Origin: Methanosarcina sp.
GTDB taxonomy: Archaea > Halobacteriota > Methanosarcinia > Methanosarcinales > Methanosarcinaceae
NCBI GenBank assembly: GCA_003164755.1
Contig: PLUB01000023.1
Location: 103,378-167,377, forward strand
DNA length: 64,000 nucleotides
Reading direction: 5' to 3'
Shown in pieces: positions 32,355 to 42,284 of this stretch. Every line of letters starts with the position of its first letter. Positions within the stretch are counted from its first letter, which is position 1. The notes beneath the pieces were generated by a model. It did not search any database and was not told where the DNA came from. It saw only the letters and a list, made by a program, of their open reading frames with translations. Made by a program: the position numbers and the translations under genes.

Positions 32355-32690
32355 TCACCTGCTATTTGTATCCATAACTAACAGGAGTTTTACCGCCTTT
32401 AGACCACTTTCTGTTAACCTTAAACCGTTCCTGTATTGCTTCAAAAATTTTATTTCAATAAGACCTTTAATACCTTTTTCGATAAATTCATCAGGAATAA
32501 TATGATTGGCATTTACTAAATAAGGATCATTTTTAACCTTATAATTAATTTCTTCGAAAGTTAGGTTTTCATATTCTTCCAACTTCTGCTCGTTGTGATC
32601 TGAAATTTTGAAAAAGTTCTTAAATATAATAAGAACTATTGGTAGTGCAGTACACAAAGCTACTGCTTGAACCTGAGAAATGAGATTCAT
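32355..32690 (-). CDS. Small membrane protein with winged-helix-like C-terminus
   Basis: 111 residues from the ATG at 32690. The start could also be at 32741, which would add 17 residues. One hydrophobic segment (VQAVALCTALPIVLIIFKNF) is followed by a charged region and a C-terminal FIEKGIKGLIEIKFLKQYRN-type helix-turn-helix-wing pattern ending in LRLTESGLKAVKLL. This resembles membrane-tethered winged-helix proteins. Family unknown. Stop TAG. Translationally close to the downstream membrane/coiled-coil gene. Confidence 0.5.
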   Translation of the reverse strand: MNLISQVQAVALCTALPIVLIIFKNFFKISDHNEQKLEEYENLTFEEINYKVKNDPYLVNANHIIPDEFIEKGIKGLIEIKFLKQYRNGLRLTESGLKAVKLLLVMDTNSR

Positions 32691-32741
32691 ATCTTCGCTA
32701 CTATACACTCTCAACTTTATCACCTTATAGAAACTCAGCAT

Positions 32742-33070
32742 TAAACCTTGTACTGCAAGATACCAATTTTCTTTATTAGAATTGCCAGAATTTTACTATT
32801 TTTTCTTAAACTTTTTTTGCATTTATTGGCATGTAATAGGCAGAAACTTGTACATTTTTATACGCTAGGGGGCGATCTAGTTCTCAAAAGCATAAGCTCG
32901 AAACATCGGAAAAAAATAGAAAATAAATACTACTGATTATTGTTTATTCATGTGAATTCCTTCGTATCAAGAAATAACCATATTTCTACGTGTGTAATGC
33001 AAGATGAAACTCATCATCATGATTTTTTCTCCGAAAGGTAACTTGGCTATCACAAACACCAGCGAATTGA
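32742..33070. other. Gene-free spacer
   Basis: 330 bases. Nothing recognisable. Confidence 0.4.
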
Positions 33071-33834
33071 TTAATTTTTGTATTTATAAGTTTTTAATAG
33101 GTTTTGTGCTCTACTAAAATGTTCTCTGAAGGAATTAATACTTGGAACAGCTTGTTTCATCTCAAAGTTTCCGGCTTCTGCATTTCCTTTTTTGTACGTT
33201 TCGACTCCAGAATGAACATAAACTGCAGCACTTTGGAGCTGTACCATTGATAATTGATATTCATCCTTTGCACCTTGTAAATCAGGCGATACATTATATA
33301 AAGCACTGTCATCCAGAGCCTTCTGACTGTCTGTATATAATGTATTTGCGTATGTAAAAACTGACGTGAAATTGGTGTTATTTAATGCAGTACCTAGGTA
33401 TTTCATATCCTTATCTACAATGAGCTAATCTACCATATATGTTGTCAACCATTGAATCTTGATATGCTGGTTGTTCAGTATTAGACAAAGCTCTTTTGTA
33501 TTTCAAAGCTATTGAATCCTGCGGGTTAATTTCAATTGCTTTGTCAAATGCTGTTATTGCTTCTTCAGGCTTTTGCAATACAACTAGATCAAGTCCTTTA
33601 TTTTTCCAAGCTTCTGAATTCTGCGGATTAATTTCAATTACCGTGTCCTGGGTTTTTATGTCATTTTCATATTTTATTTAAATCATTATGATTGTTGCTG
33701 CCAGAGTTCGAAACATCTGCAAATGACCCCGCACCTGCGAAAATCGTTAGGATTAAACGCATCAGTATAGTAATTCCTAAAGTCTTTATGATGGTATGCC
33801 TTTTTCTTCCGTTATCATATGGTGCTTTTTTCAT
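33071..33834 (-). pseudogene. Secreted TPR protein, broken, copy 1
   Basis: The ATG at 33834 opens MKKAPYDNGRKRHTIIKTLG and a hydrophobic signal segment ending near SFADVSNSGSN; it stops at 33667. In another frame TPR units follow (VIEINPQNSEAWKNKGLDLV, then EEAITAFDKAIEINPQDSIA) to a stop near 33426. A third frame (33071-33406) gives KYLGTALNNTNFTSVFTYAN and a helical C-terminal domain. The signal segment is clearly related to those at 53432 and 59307. Probably exported; function unknown. Confidence 0.75.
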
Positions 33835-35395
33835 ATTAGTCTCCTTCTTTTTTTTAAAAATATTAATGTGAAAAATAACTAAACAAATATGCAAGGATTA
33901 ATGCTTCACTTTCTAAATTAAATATTCATACTTAAAAATTATTTTCTTTAACTTATTAAAGTAACTTAGATATTATATTTAAAACTTATCTGATTTTTCA
34001 AAACTTTAATAGTGCAATAAAATTTAAATTGCAAGGGAGCTATTCAGGGAAAAAAATTTTTAGTATGAATTTAGATACAAGCAAGAAAAACTACATTGTA
34101 AGATCATACATAACTATCCAAAAACAATGTTTGTAGATAATACAAGTAAAGTCCTTGATTCTGCAATTCTGCTCAAAGCTGTCAAATTATCGTGTGGGAA
34201 AGTTATTCGAACTGAAATCATCAGTTTTCTCTATGAGTAGAGAAGATCAATCATTTTTGTACATGACCAGTAAATGAAAAAAATATTAAAACCACATAAG
34301 TAAAATCAATAAATTCCTTTACTATCTATTCTAATTAAATTAATTAGTGAAATTTATTTTATCAACATCATTTTCAAAAAGTTAAAAAAAAAGAATATCA
34401 TATCAGAAAAACCTAATTAGATTCCATATGCAAAATAAGACTTATAATTTACAGCAGATTTTCAACACTACCAAAGTTAGCAGTGGACTGAAAATTTCGT
34501 AAAAATGACAGTTATCAATCCTTTTCTTTCATTAGAAAACAAGATTTCTTGGTTTTATTGATGCATATGTTTTATAGTAAAACCTATGCATCTTCTCAGT
34601 TTTGGCTTCCATTTAGAGGTAAATATGGGTTCAAAACTCGTAAATCACAGGCTTTTTGTTTTCAAACTTTGCATATATAATTATTATTAATGACATCACC
34701 CATGACTTGATCCTACCACTCAGTGCTCTTTTTTAGGATATATTACGCAGAATAATATTATAATCAGTAGTATACAAATAATATTCATAGTTCAAAACTA
34801 AATAATTTGAATAAAAAATTTCATTACATTTTTAAGTAATACAGCCAACATGGTAGTATGATTAACGAAACACACATACATATTAATTTTAAAATCCTTG
34901 AAAATCTACGCGATTTAATCTACTTAGGGTTGCGGAAGTAAATACAAAAATAAAACCTCATACGTTACAGTAGCAGTGGAGAGCTAACTAGTAACACGCA
35001 TCAAGCAGAATCATATAACACCGAAAAGTCATACGACCGTATTACAGAAATCAAAAAAATAGAAATGGGGCTACAGGAAAAACACGCTGAGATTGTAAGG
35101 TTAATGATTGAATTATCAAAAGCATCGGATCCGATAGAAATAGCATAATTGCCACAAAATCTGAAGAGTTAGAAAGGCATGATTAGACATTGAAGAAAGA
35201 GCTTGAAATTAGCCAGGAAACAAAAGAAACTATATGATGCAGATGCAAACTCTAATTAATTAAAAACAGATAGAAATACCAGGAGCTAAAAATCTCTGAT
35301 GGCTATTTTGGTAACCCCGGCTACAATTATATCTCATGCTAACAAGAGAAGGAAAGTATATTCTAGTAAAAATAGATCAAGTTCAGATGAAAAAT
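33835..35395. other. Long gene-poor spacer
   Basis: About 1.5 kb. A hairpin-forming inverted repeat lies at 34560-34592 (GATGCATATGTTTTA, TAG, TAAAACCTATGCATC). A reading at about 34960-35145 (KSYDRITEIKKIEMGLQEKH) predicts a coiled-coil but lacks a start and breaks into stops. A short reading near 34140 (KVLDSAILLKAVK) resembles a segment near 58950 on the minus strand. No intact gene. Confidence 0.45.
34560..34592. repeat. Near-perfect 33-base inverted repeat
   Basis: GATGCATATGTTTTA and TAAAACCTATGCATC face each other across three bases with one mismatch. It has no adjacent gene, so an element end or terminator-like structure is equally possible. A half of it (AAAACCTATGCATC) recurs near 11405. 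Confidence 0.45.
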
Positions 35396-35548
35396 CTAAC
35401 CAATTAATGACTCATTTCTTTCTCTAACCATAGCAAACTTCGCTAGAATTTGTTTTCTAATTTCATCTGCGTCTTTGACGATTATAGCATATACTTTCAT
35501 GCCAAAATATTCCTGGAATAATCGTAATTCTGAAAAAAAAAGTTGCAT
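35396..35548 (-). CDS. 50-residue protein or fragment
   Basis: Reads MQLFFSELRLFQEYFGMKVY then AIIVKDADEIRKQILAKFAM and ends in NESLIG. It is charged and helical and looks like a folded C-terminal domain rather than random sequence. No clear ribosome-binding site. It may be the tail of a larger lost gene. Family not recognised. Confidence 0.3.
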   Translation of the reverse strand: MQLFFSELRLFQEYFGMKVYAIIVKDADEIRKQILAKFAMVRERNESLIG

Positions 35549-35863
35549 AGAGAATGGGGGGAACCAGTTTAGTCAAGTACCTTCATGTTAAATTGACTTA
35601 ACTTTTAATGAATAATCGTAAGCAAATAGGCAAATAAATTTTATATATGTGTAATCAATGAAAGTAGAATTGATGCTCCATTTACTATCTTGTCATCGTA
35701 ATTAAATACAGAAAAAAGAGTATAGGATCTTGATTACAATACGAAGGTCTGGAATATGTATTTTAAGCCTTATTGCCGAACACAACTCGGAAAACTTTCA
35801 CCAACCATTAGGCTTTGGCCATATATAGGGGACTGTTCCCTTGATATACTGGGGTAATCTGCA
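35549..35863. other. Spacer with partial second-family element
   Basis: Positions about 35592-35661 (ACTTTTAATGAATAATCGTAAGCAAATAGGCAAAT) match the interior of the B family. No coding region. Confidence 0.4.
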
Positions 35864-36751
35864 ATGCTTGATCTGGAGGATTTCAAACCTGTAAGACTAG
35901 AAGACCGCACCTTTTTCGAGAACCATTATGCACTCTACCCACAGATCCACAGCAGCAATATGTTCACTAACATGGTATGCTGGAACCATTTTGCTCATTA
36001 CCGGTATATTTACGTGAATGGAAATGTGATTATTTCAAGCACTATTAGAGGCGTGACGCGATTCCATTCGCCGATCGGTCCCCGTGATCCTACGCTCATG
36101 AGTGCGCTTTTAAGGCTAGCGTTGGATGTGGGCGACGACACACCCCTTGTGTTCATCGATCCGGATACAGCATGGTGGTTACAGAAAATCGATCCCAATC
36201 TCATGTTGGTGCCGGACCGGGACCACTACGATTATGTTTACAAAGCCACTGACCTTGCAGAGCTCACAGGAAAGAACTATATTAAGATCCGTAGTCATAT
36301 CAAAAAGTTTTGGAATAATTACAGCCATACGGTAGAGAATATCACAGCTAGAGACAGAGAAAAGATAATGAGTTTCCTAGCGAAGTGGCGTGAGTGGAAA
36401 GGATGTGAGAACGATTCCTACCTTGCCCACGAAATAGAGGCAGCAGCCTATGCAATTGAACATTTAAACGAGCTATCCCTTAAAGGCCTCTTGATTCGGG
36501 TTAATTCGCAGGTAGGTGCCATTTCCATTTTTGAACGTCTCAATGCAGACACTGCAGTTGTTCATTTTGAGAAAGGATTGCCTGATTATGAAGGAATCTA
36601 CAAAGGTATCAGCAAAGATACTGCAATGGTTCTTGCTGGAGAAGTGGAATATATCAACCGTGAGAGCGATCTTGGTGTCTCTGGTCTTCGAGAAGCAAAG
36701 ATACGGTATCATCCACACCACATGGTCAAAGTTTATTCGCTGAAACGTTGA
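35864..36751 (+). CDS. DUF2156 family protein
   Basis: 295 residues with the DUF2156 (GNAT-like) pattern: FKPVRLEDRTFFENHYALYP at the start, SNMFTNMVCWNHFAHYRY, then KNYIKIRSHIKKFWNNYSHT, and a C-terminal AVVHFEKGLPDYEGIYKGIS and LGVSGLREAKIRYHPHHMVK block. The fold is that of the aminoacyl-transferring domain of MprF-type enzymes, but this protein is soluble and its substrate is unknown. Uninterrupted; GC content near the middle is higher than in the surrounding DNA. Stand-alone. Confidence 0.88.
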   Translation: MLDLEDFKPVRLEDRTFFENHYALYPQIHSSNMFTNMVCWNHFAHYRYIYVNGNVIISSTIRGVTRFHSPIGPRDPTLMSALLRLALDVGDDTPLVFIDPDTAWWLQKIDPNLMLVPDRDHYDYVYKATDLAELTGKNYIKIRSHIKKFWNNYSHTVENITARDREKIMSFLAKWREWKGCENDSYLAHEIEAAAYAIEHLNELSLKGLLIRVNSQVGAISIFERLNADTAVVHFEKGLPDYEGIYKGISKDTAMVLAGEVEYINRESDLGVSGLREAKIRYHPHHMVKVYSLKR

Positions 36752-37197
36752 AAATATCTCGAGACAGCCGAATTTACTAATCAAAAAAGATTCCTATGAA
36801 AAAGTTTGGTTATTCCAAAAAGTGAGTGTTATATACACCCCACTTTTCATATGTCCATATTTTAGATAATATACCCAACCTGGACGTGAGTAGCAATTGG
36901 ATACTGTTCAATCATCTGAATCGGCTAGAAATTCAGATTAAATGTGAAAGGTTTTGATCTTATATTTCAGTTGCTTTGTCATATGCTTGTATTGCTTCAT
37001 CAGACTTGTCTAAAATAGAAACATTGTTGTTGCTAGAGATACCTGCTAAGATTAAAAGCACCAATATAGTTTTTCCAGACAAGAAACTATGCATTTATCA
37101 ATATAAATAGAAAATTTTTATAAACCTCTAATTTTCTCGAGTCATTTATACACTAATTATAAGAATATGACTAATTTTAAGAGTTTATCGAAATTCT
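36752..37197. other. Spacer with TPR fragment and element A4
   Basis: The minus strand at about 36966-37080 reads TILVLLILAGISSNNNVSIL then KSDEAIQAYDKATEI, a signal segment joined to one TPR unit. It is a small remnant of the secreted TPR family. Element copy A4 follows at 37110-37198. Confidence 0.55.
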
Positions 37198-37198
37198 C
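37110..37198. repeat. Short TA-flanked inverted-repeat element, copy A4
   Basis: 89 bases flanked by TA. Left end GAAAATTTTTATAAACCTC, right end GAGTTTATCGAAATTCTC. It abuts the 3' end of the Bax1 remnant. Confidence 0.68.
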
Positions 37199-38995
37199 TA
37201 ATATTTGTGCTTTTCATTTATTTTAGAAATTTTTTTAATTTTTGCCTCTTCTTCACTCAGCCCTGCCCAGATAACTTTATACCCAAGTTTTTCGAGAATA
37301 GGGTAATAAAGGCTGCTGTTAAACTTAAATTTCTCAAAAACCTTTACTGCACTTGCATATGTCTCTGCTGCGCCGGGCTTTTCAAATTCTAGTTTGATTC
37401 TCTCAAGAAGCCTTATGTGGATTAAGTAGTTTCCAAGGAGAGCATAATCTCCACAATTCTCTAACTCTTCAGATACCTCGAATTCTCTGCATTTCTCGGA
37501 TTTAGTATGCCTGTCCGCAATTACTTCTTTTAAGGCTTCTAGAAGTACTTTTTTCTCAACTGCGATTTCCTCAAGGTTTACCAGTTCTCCAGAAAGCGGG
37601 ATTTCTTTTTTCTGAAGTATTGAGTAGTCCTCTACAAATCTTTTTTTCTCGTATTTTTTTAGAACCTTCATGACCTCATTTATCGGAATCTTCCTGTCAA
37701 AGAAAATCACTTCCTGAGCAGGGAAGTCTTTTTCAGAACACTTAAGTCTCCTGTTAATAAGGAGAATAACAGGTTCCTTTACTTCCTTGAGTTTTTTAAT
37801 CTTGTTTGCAAGGTATTCCGGAGTCCAGAAGCCCACTATTTCCAGGTATACCTTCATGCATCCCTCTCCAGGGAAAAATCTGGAACAAAAGCGTATTTTC
37901 CGGCTTTGAGAATTGTAGGTTCCCTTTTTATTTTCCAGCTCCCTAAACTGAGATTGCTAAAAATATGCTCAATTGTACTGTCATATGTCTCAATTTCAGT
38001 ATCATCTTCCATAGTTTCAGTTTCATTTTTTGAAAATCCAGTTTTGACTTCTTTCCCTGTTACATCTCCCTCCTTTCTTTCGTTAAGCTGAAGTTCTGAA
38101 TAACAGGCTTCTAGGCATCTGGTCTTTTCAGATACAGGTTTGAAAACTTCATCTGAGTCTTTTGAGGGTAAATTCGAGGATACTTTTTCCTTGGTAACCT
38201 TTGTAGAGAATTCCTGCCTTCAGTCTCCAGCCTTTTGATTTCATCAAAATCGGGAATATTTTTGCAAAGGAATTCCCGTAACGCTCAGACATTCGGAAAA
38301 GAGAGGCTGGCCCTTCAATATGAAGATGAACATCTTTTAGTTCTTCATACCTTTTTTTTTCATCATTTCTTGTTTACCATCCTCCTTCTCACCCGTCTTA
38401 TCTCCTGTGTCCTGGTCCAGGGAGTACATAAGCCCCGAACGAAGAATATTCCTCAGAATAGTTTGAAAATCGTCCCTGATCCATATATCGAAGTCAATTG
38501 CACGGAAGAATAGTGCCTGGGTCAGGGAAATGTTGTATTGTTTGAGGAGTTCTGCGGGCGAAATATAAAGGAACCTTTGCAGAACCTGGTTTTCTTCAAG
38601 ATCTGCCCATAGTGCCTTTTCAAGTTTTGGGACAGAAATTGAAAGTTTCTTTGCTGCCTTTTGCAGTGCTTCGTTTTTTTCGGCAACATGAAGGGCCATT
38701 CCTCCACAGGCTTCAAATATCGTTTCTCTGGCTAAAGAAGGGGCGACAGCTGCATCTGTTTCGATATCATAGCCCGCCTTCCAAGTAACTGTGAGAGGCC
38801 TCTTATAAAGCGGTAGTTCATTTGTTCATAACTCTCAAGTTTGATCAGAAGGTCTCCATAGGTTTTCCCGATGTGCTGTTTGAATGTCTCTATCAGTAGT
38901 CTCGAAATCTCCAGGTTTTCTGGATCAAAAGCTGCATATGAAGGCCTTATTTTCCCCTTAGAAATGTGGGTTATTAGAAGATCAGATGTGAGCAG
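37198..38995 (-). pseudogene. Bax1-type nuclease (DUF790), broken
   Basis: Bax1 is the nuclease partner of archaeal XPB helicase and cuts DNA at bubble junctions. The order of segments is conserved: LLTSDLLITHISKGKIRPSY, then TYGDLLIKLESYEQMNYRFI and RGLSQLL; a frame change near 38800 to YDIETDAAVAPSLARETIFE; a change in a run of nine A (38352-38360, T on the + strand) to HLHIEGPASLFRMSERYGNS; and near 37862 a change from FVPDFSLERD to VYLEIVGFWTPEYL. The Asp and Glu of the last two segments are the PD-(D/E)XK-like metal residues. The start is CTG where ATG is expected, after GGAGG. At least three frameshifts. Confidence 0.85.
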
Positions 38996-40449
38996 AAGAG
39001 CTACCTCCGAAATTTTTAGGATTCTTAGAGTTTTCAGTACTTTTTTCCTCTCTATCGGACTTTTTTCCTGTGTCGTGTGAATTTTTTTGGACCGAAAAAG
39101 CTTTTTTTCTCCTCCTTGCAGTTCCGGTTTCGGTTGTTTCTTCAGATATAATTTCATAGAGTATGGCTTTCTTTCCTTCTTCTTTTCTCAAAATCCTCCC
39201 GAGGCGCTGGACATATTCCCGCTTGCTACCTGTCCCGCTTGCTATAATTCCGATATTTGCTTCAGGGACATCGATGCCCTCGTCAAGAACTTTTGATGTG
39301 ACAACAGCCCTATATTTTCCTGCCTTGAACTTTTCAAGAATAGAACTTCTTTCTTTTGCAGGTGTTCTGTAGGTAATTGCAGGGATGAAAAAATCTCTGG
39401 AAATCTGGTGGACAAAGCGGTTGTGTTCCGTAAAAATAAAGATCCTATCTTCTTTGTGTGTCTCCAGAATCTCTTTTAGTTTTTCAAGTTTTGAGTTGCT
39501 GTTGAAAGCAAGGTATCTGGCCTCATTTCTTGCAAGTAAAGCCTTTCGAGCTTCTGGATCTCTCCCGCTTTTAATTACAAACTTTTGAAAATCTTGTGGC
39601 CCTTTTATTATTGTTCTAGTTTTTCTGATATAGTTAAGGAAAATAGAATAATACTGCTCATACTCTTTCCGTTCCTCCTTCGTAAGCTGAGTAGTTACCC
39701 GCTTAATACTGTAGGTTGCAAGGTGTCCACCTGCAAGTTCCGAGACCTTCTTTTCATAGACCTTCCCACCAATTAATCTGTTTAATTCCGAGTGCAGATC
39801 ATCTTCTCTTTCGTATGTGGCTGTCAGCTCAAGCCTGTAAGGAGCTGCGGAAAATTCAGCAATATTCCTGTACCCTGCTGCAGGCAGGTGATGCACCTCA
39901 TCAAAAACAACGAGGCAAAACATGTTTCCAAGATTCTCGGCTTGGATATAGGCAGAGTTGTATGTAGAAACTGTAATAGAAAGAATTTTTTTGCCCAACC
40001 CCCAAGCTATCCGATTTTCATGGAAAAACTCTCTTCAAGCTGCTTTTTCCACTGCTCAAGCAAATCAAGTGTAGGAACGATCACAAGAGTAGGGGTATTG
40101 CACCCAACTATAGCCCGAATTCCGACAAGGGTCTTTCCGCTTCCCGTAGGCAGGACAAGTACGCCCCATTTATCATTCTCACCCCAAGAAACGAGAGATC
40201 TGCCTGATAATCCCTTAATTTCAGTTTGTTTCCTGAAGCTTCGTATGCTGCTGCAAGGTCAGGACAGGGAAGGAGGCTAAGCACGGCATCTTCAAACTGA
40301 ATTTTTGAGTTTCTCAAATAGTTTGTTGTATGCATATAATGGATTGCAAGAGCCCTAAAGCTTCCGCTCCTTTCATCCCATGTTGCATTTGGGACCCTCA
40401 CATTACCTTTTATAAGTAGAGTTCCCTGCTCGAAGCTGATTTTGACCAT
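38982..40449 (-). pseudogene. XPB-type DNA repair helicase, broken
   Basis: A superfamily 2 helicase of the XPB/Rad25 group. The N-terminal damage-recognition part (40108-40449) ends in LKLRDYQAD, the Q-motif-like segment. A frame change gives GVLVLPTGSGKTLVGIRAIV (Walker A, about 40130-40153), then KIG, TAG, LGG. A further change leads to ILSITVSTYNSAYIQAENLG, DEVHHLP (about 39882-39902) and the C-terminal helicase lobe with EYVQRLGRILRKEEGKKA to 38982. Its 3' end overlaps the Bax1 remnant by about 14 bases. At least two frame changes and one TAG, so it is inactive. Confidence 0.87.
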
Positions 40450-41906
40450 TGTTCATTAAAAGCTTGGACATTATATATAAATCCGAGTTACTTCTGCAGA
40501 GTTAATCTTCTGCAGTTAACTGTCCTACTCGGTACGCTACTCAAATGGATTTAAAAGTTATGTAAATACAAATTTGAAAGTAGTTGATTCATTATCTAAA
40601 TTCATGTGGCTTAGCATCCTCATAATAAATGTGAGTGGATTTCATGGTAAACTAATTTATTATCATGTTGGTGAGTTACGGAAAAAAATGGGCATAGGAA
40701 TTTCTTCGTATTTTTTCCAAATGCATTGGTAGTAATCTTTTTTCAGATTTGATCAATAACTCCAGAACAAGACATCGAATTCTCAGCATGAAATTAAAGT
40801 CAAATTAATTTTTAAAACCGTATTAAGGCAAAGATTTGCTAAAGTGGTATTAAAGTACGAATTAAAAATGCCCTATAAGAATCAACCTTATTAAATAAGG
40901 CCAAAGTTGAAATTTCCTGATCTAAGCTTTTCACTAGGGGATTATTTTGAACTACCTAGCTTTGCTCTAGCTTCTCTGAATACTGTTTGACGCTGAATTC
41001 TTAAAAAAGAATATATTTTCTTCCAGCATATATGTTCATTTCGCACTCTTCACAGTTTTTCCCATAAGTAGCTATCAATCCAAGTACATCTAGTACTGGA
41101 TTAGTCGTTAAACTTGAATTAAGAGCAAAAGATATCACAGAATATTCGGTTGGGGGCATTTAATATTGAAAACTGATAAGTCTCATCCATCACCAAGGCG
41201 TTATTTACACATCCTTGACGATTCAGATATCTTCCACGACATCAATGGATATTCCCCGTCCAAACACATCAGAGCATTGTTATTGTGAGTGCATATAGAA
41301 TACCATCACAATGCATCCTGCAAAATTACATCTAATAGTTATGTAGCTCGACTTATTCACCATCCGAACCTCTATGGTGCCTTCTCCATAATTCATTCCA
41401 GATACCTACTCTATCTGTAGATACTATTCTGTAGCTCCATTATTCTGTAAATCAATGTGCTAAATAGATTTAGGTGGAGAATACTTTGATTTATTTCAGC
41501 TTGTTATTCGAAGAATTTCATATTTGTTTTTAGTATATTTTCTGGTTTGTATAAGTACTTCCGGAACTAACGAGATTAGGAACTACTGAAATTAAAAGAA
41601 AACCTTAATAAAGAACAAATTAGTGAAAGAACTAGAGACTTTTTATTGTTTTCTGGTCTCCTGATTCATTAAAGCCGCTAATTCTGGAAATAATAATGAA
41701 TTTTCGTGATCCTAGAGTATAATTAAGAGTCTCAAGAACTAGGATTTAATAAAGCATAGACTAAAACGTGGAAAAAGTATAGAACAAAGAATTAAAGAAG
41801 CTAAAGATGCAATGAAAACGTAAAAGTACATGGAGGGTTTAGGATAAGCGAAGAAAGTGATGAAACGCTGCTCTGTATATCCTTTTCTGAAGAGCAGCTT
41901 GAGCAA
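40450..41906. other. Long gene-poor spacer
   Basis: About 1.45 kb. One short reading (41001-41159) is listed separately. ATTTGATCAATAACT..AG.ACAAGAC near 40747 recurs near 42498. No other feature is recognised. Confidence 0.4.
41001..41159 (-). CDS. 52-residue protein or fragment with CEEC motif
   Basis: Reads MPPTEYSVISFALNSSLTTN, then VLDVLGLIATYGKNCEECE and ends AGRKYILF. It has an even amino acid mix unlike random translation of this AT-rich DNA. No clear ribosome-binding site. It may be the remnant of a larger gene. Family not recognised. Confidence 0.25.
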   Translation of the reverse strand: MPPTEYSVISFALNSSLTTNPVLDVLGLIATYGKNCEECEMNIYAGRKYILF

Positions 41907-42284
41907 ATGAAAAAGTATGCAGCTATTAATGGGATGGAAGTTGAAGATTTTATTAAAAAAAATTGTCTTACTCACTGCCTTCAGCAAATGGAATCTATCC
42001 AAGGACAAGAATCTGAAGCATCTGAACACGGAGGAAGAAGTGCAAAATCAGAAAACAAATCAAATATGGATTCAAGGAAAATTGAACTTAAAAATAAGCC
42101 TACCTCAAAAGATCTGCTTGATGGGCCACTTGTCCTAGATCAGCAGTGCATAATGGATTTATTTTCAATCAAGCAACAGTTCTGCAATACTTCAAATAAC
42201 AAAATCATTACTGTAGCCTTGAAACTGGGTCTGAATCAGCTCAGTGTAGCCATTGATATGCTCAAGAATAAACTGGAAAAATGA
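41907..42284 (+). CDS. Ribbon-helix-helix-like protein
   Basis: 125 residues. The N-terminal reading, which extends in frame upstream to about 41805 without a start codon (RISEESDETLLCISFSEEQL), followed by EQMKKYAAINGMEVEDFIKK, has the strand-helix-helix layout of a ribbon-helix-helix DNA-binding domain. After a polar linker a second helical part (NKIITVALKLGLNQLSVAID) follows. The true start may have been lost or lie at ATG 41811 with a frame change. Possibly a plasmid partition or regulatory protein. Low certainty on family. Confidence 0.45.
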   Translation: MKKYAAINGMEVEDFIKKNCLTHCLQQMESIQGQESEASEHGGRSAKSENKSNMDSRKIELKNKPTSKDLLDGPLVLDQQCIMDLFSIKQQFCNTSNNKIITVALKLGLNQLSVAIDMLKNKLEK

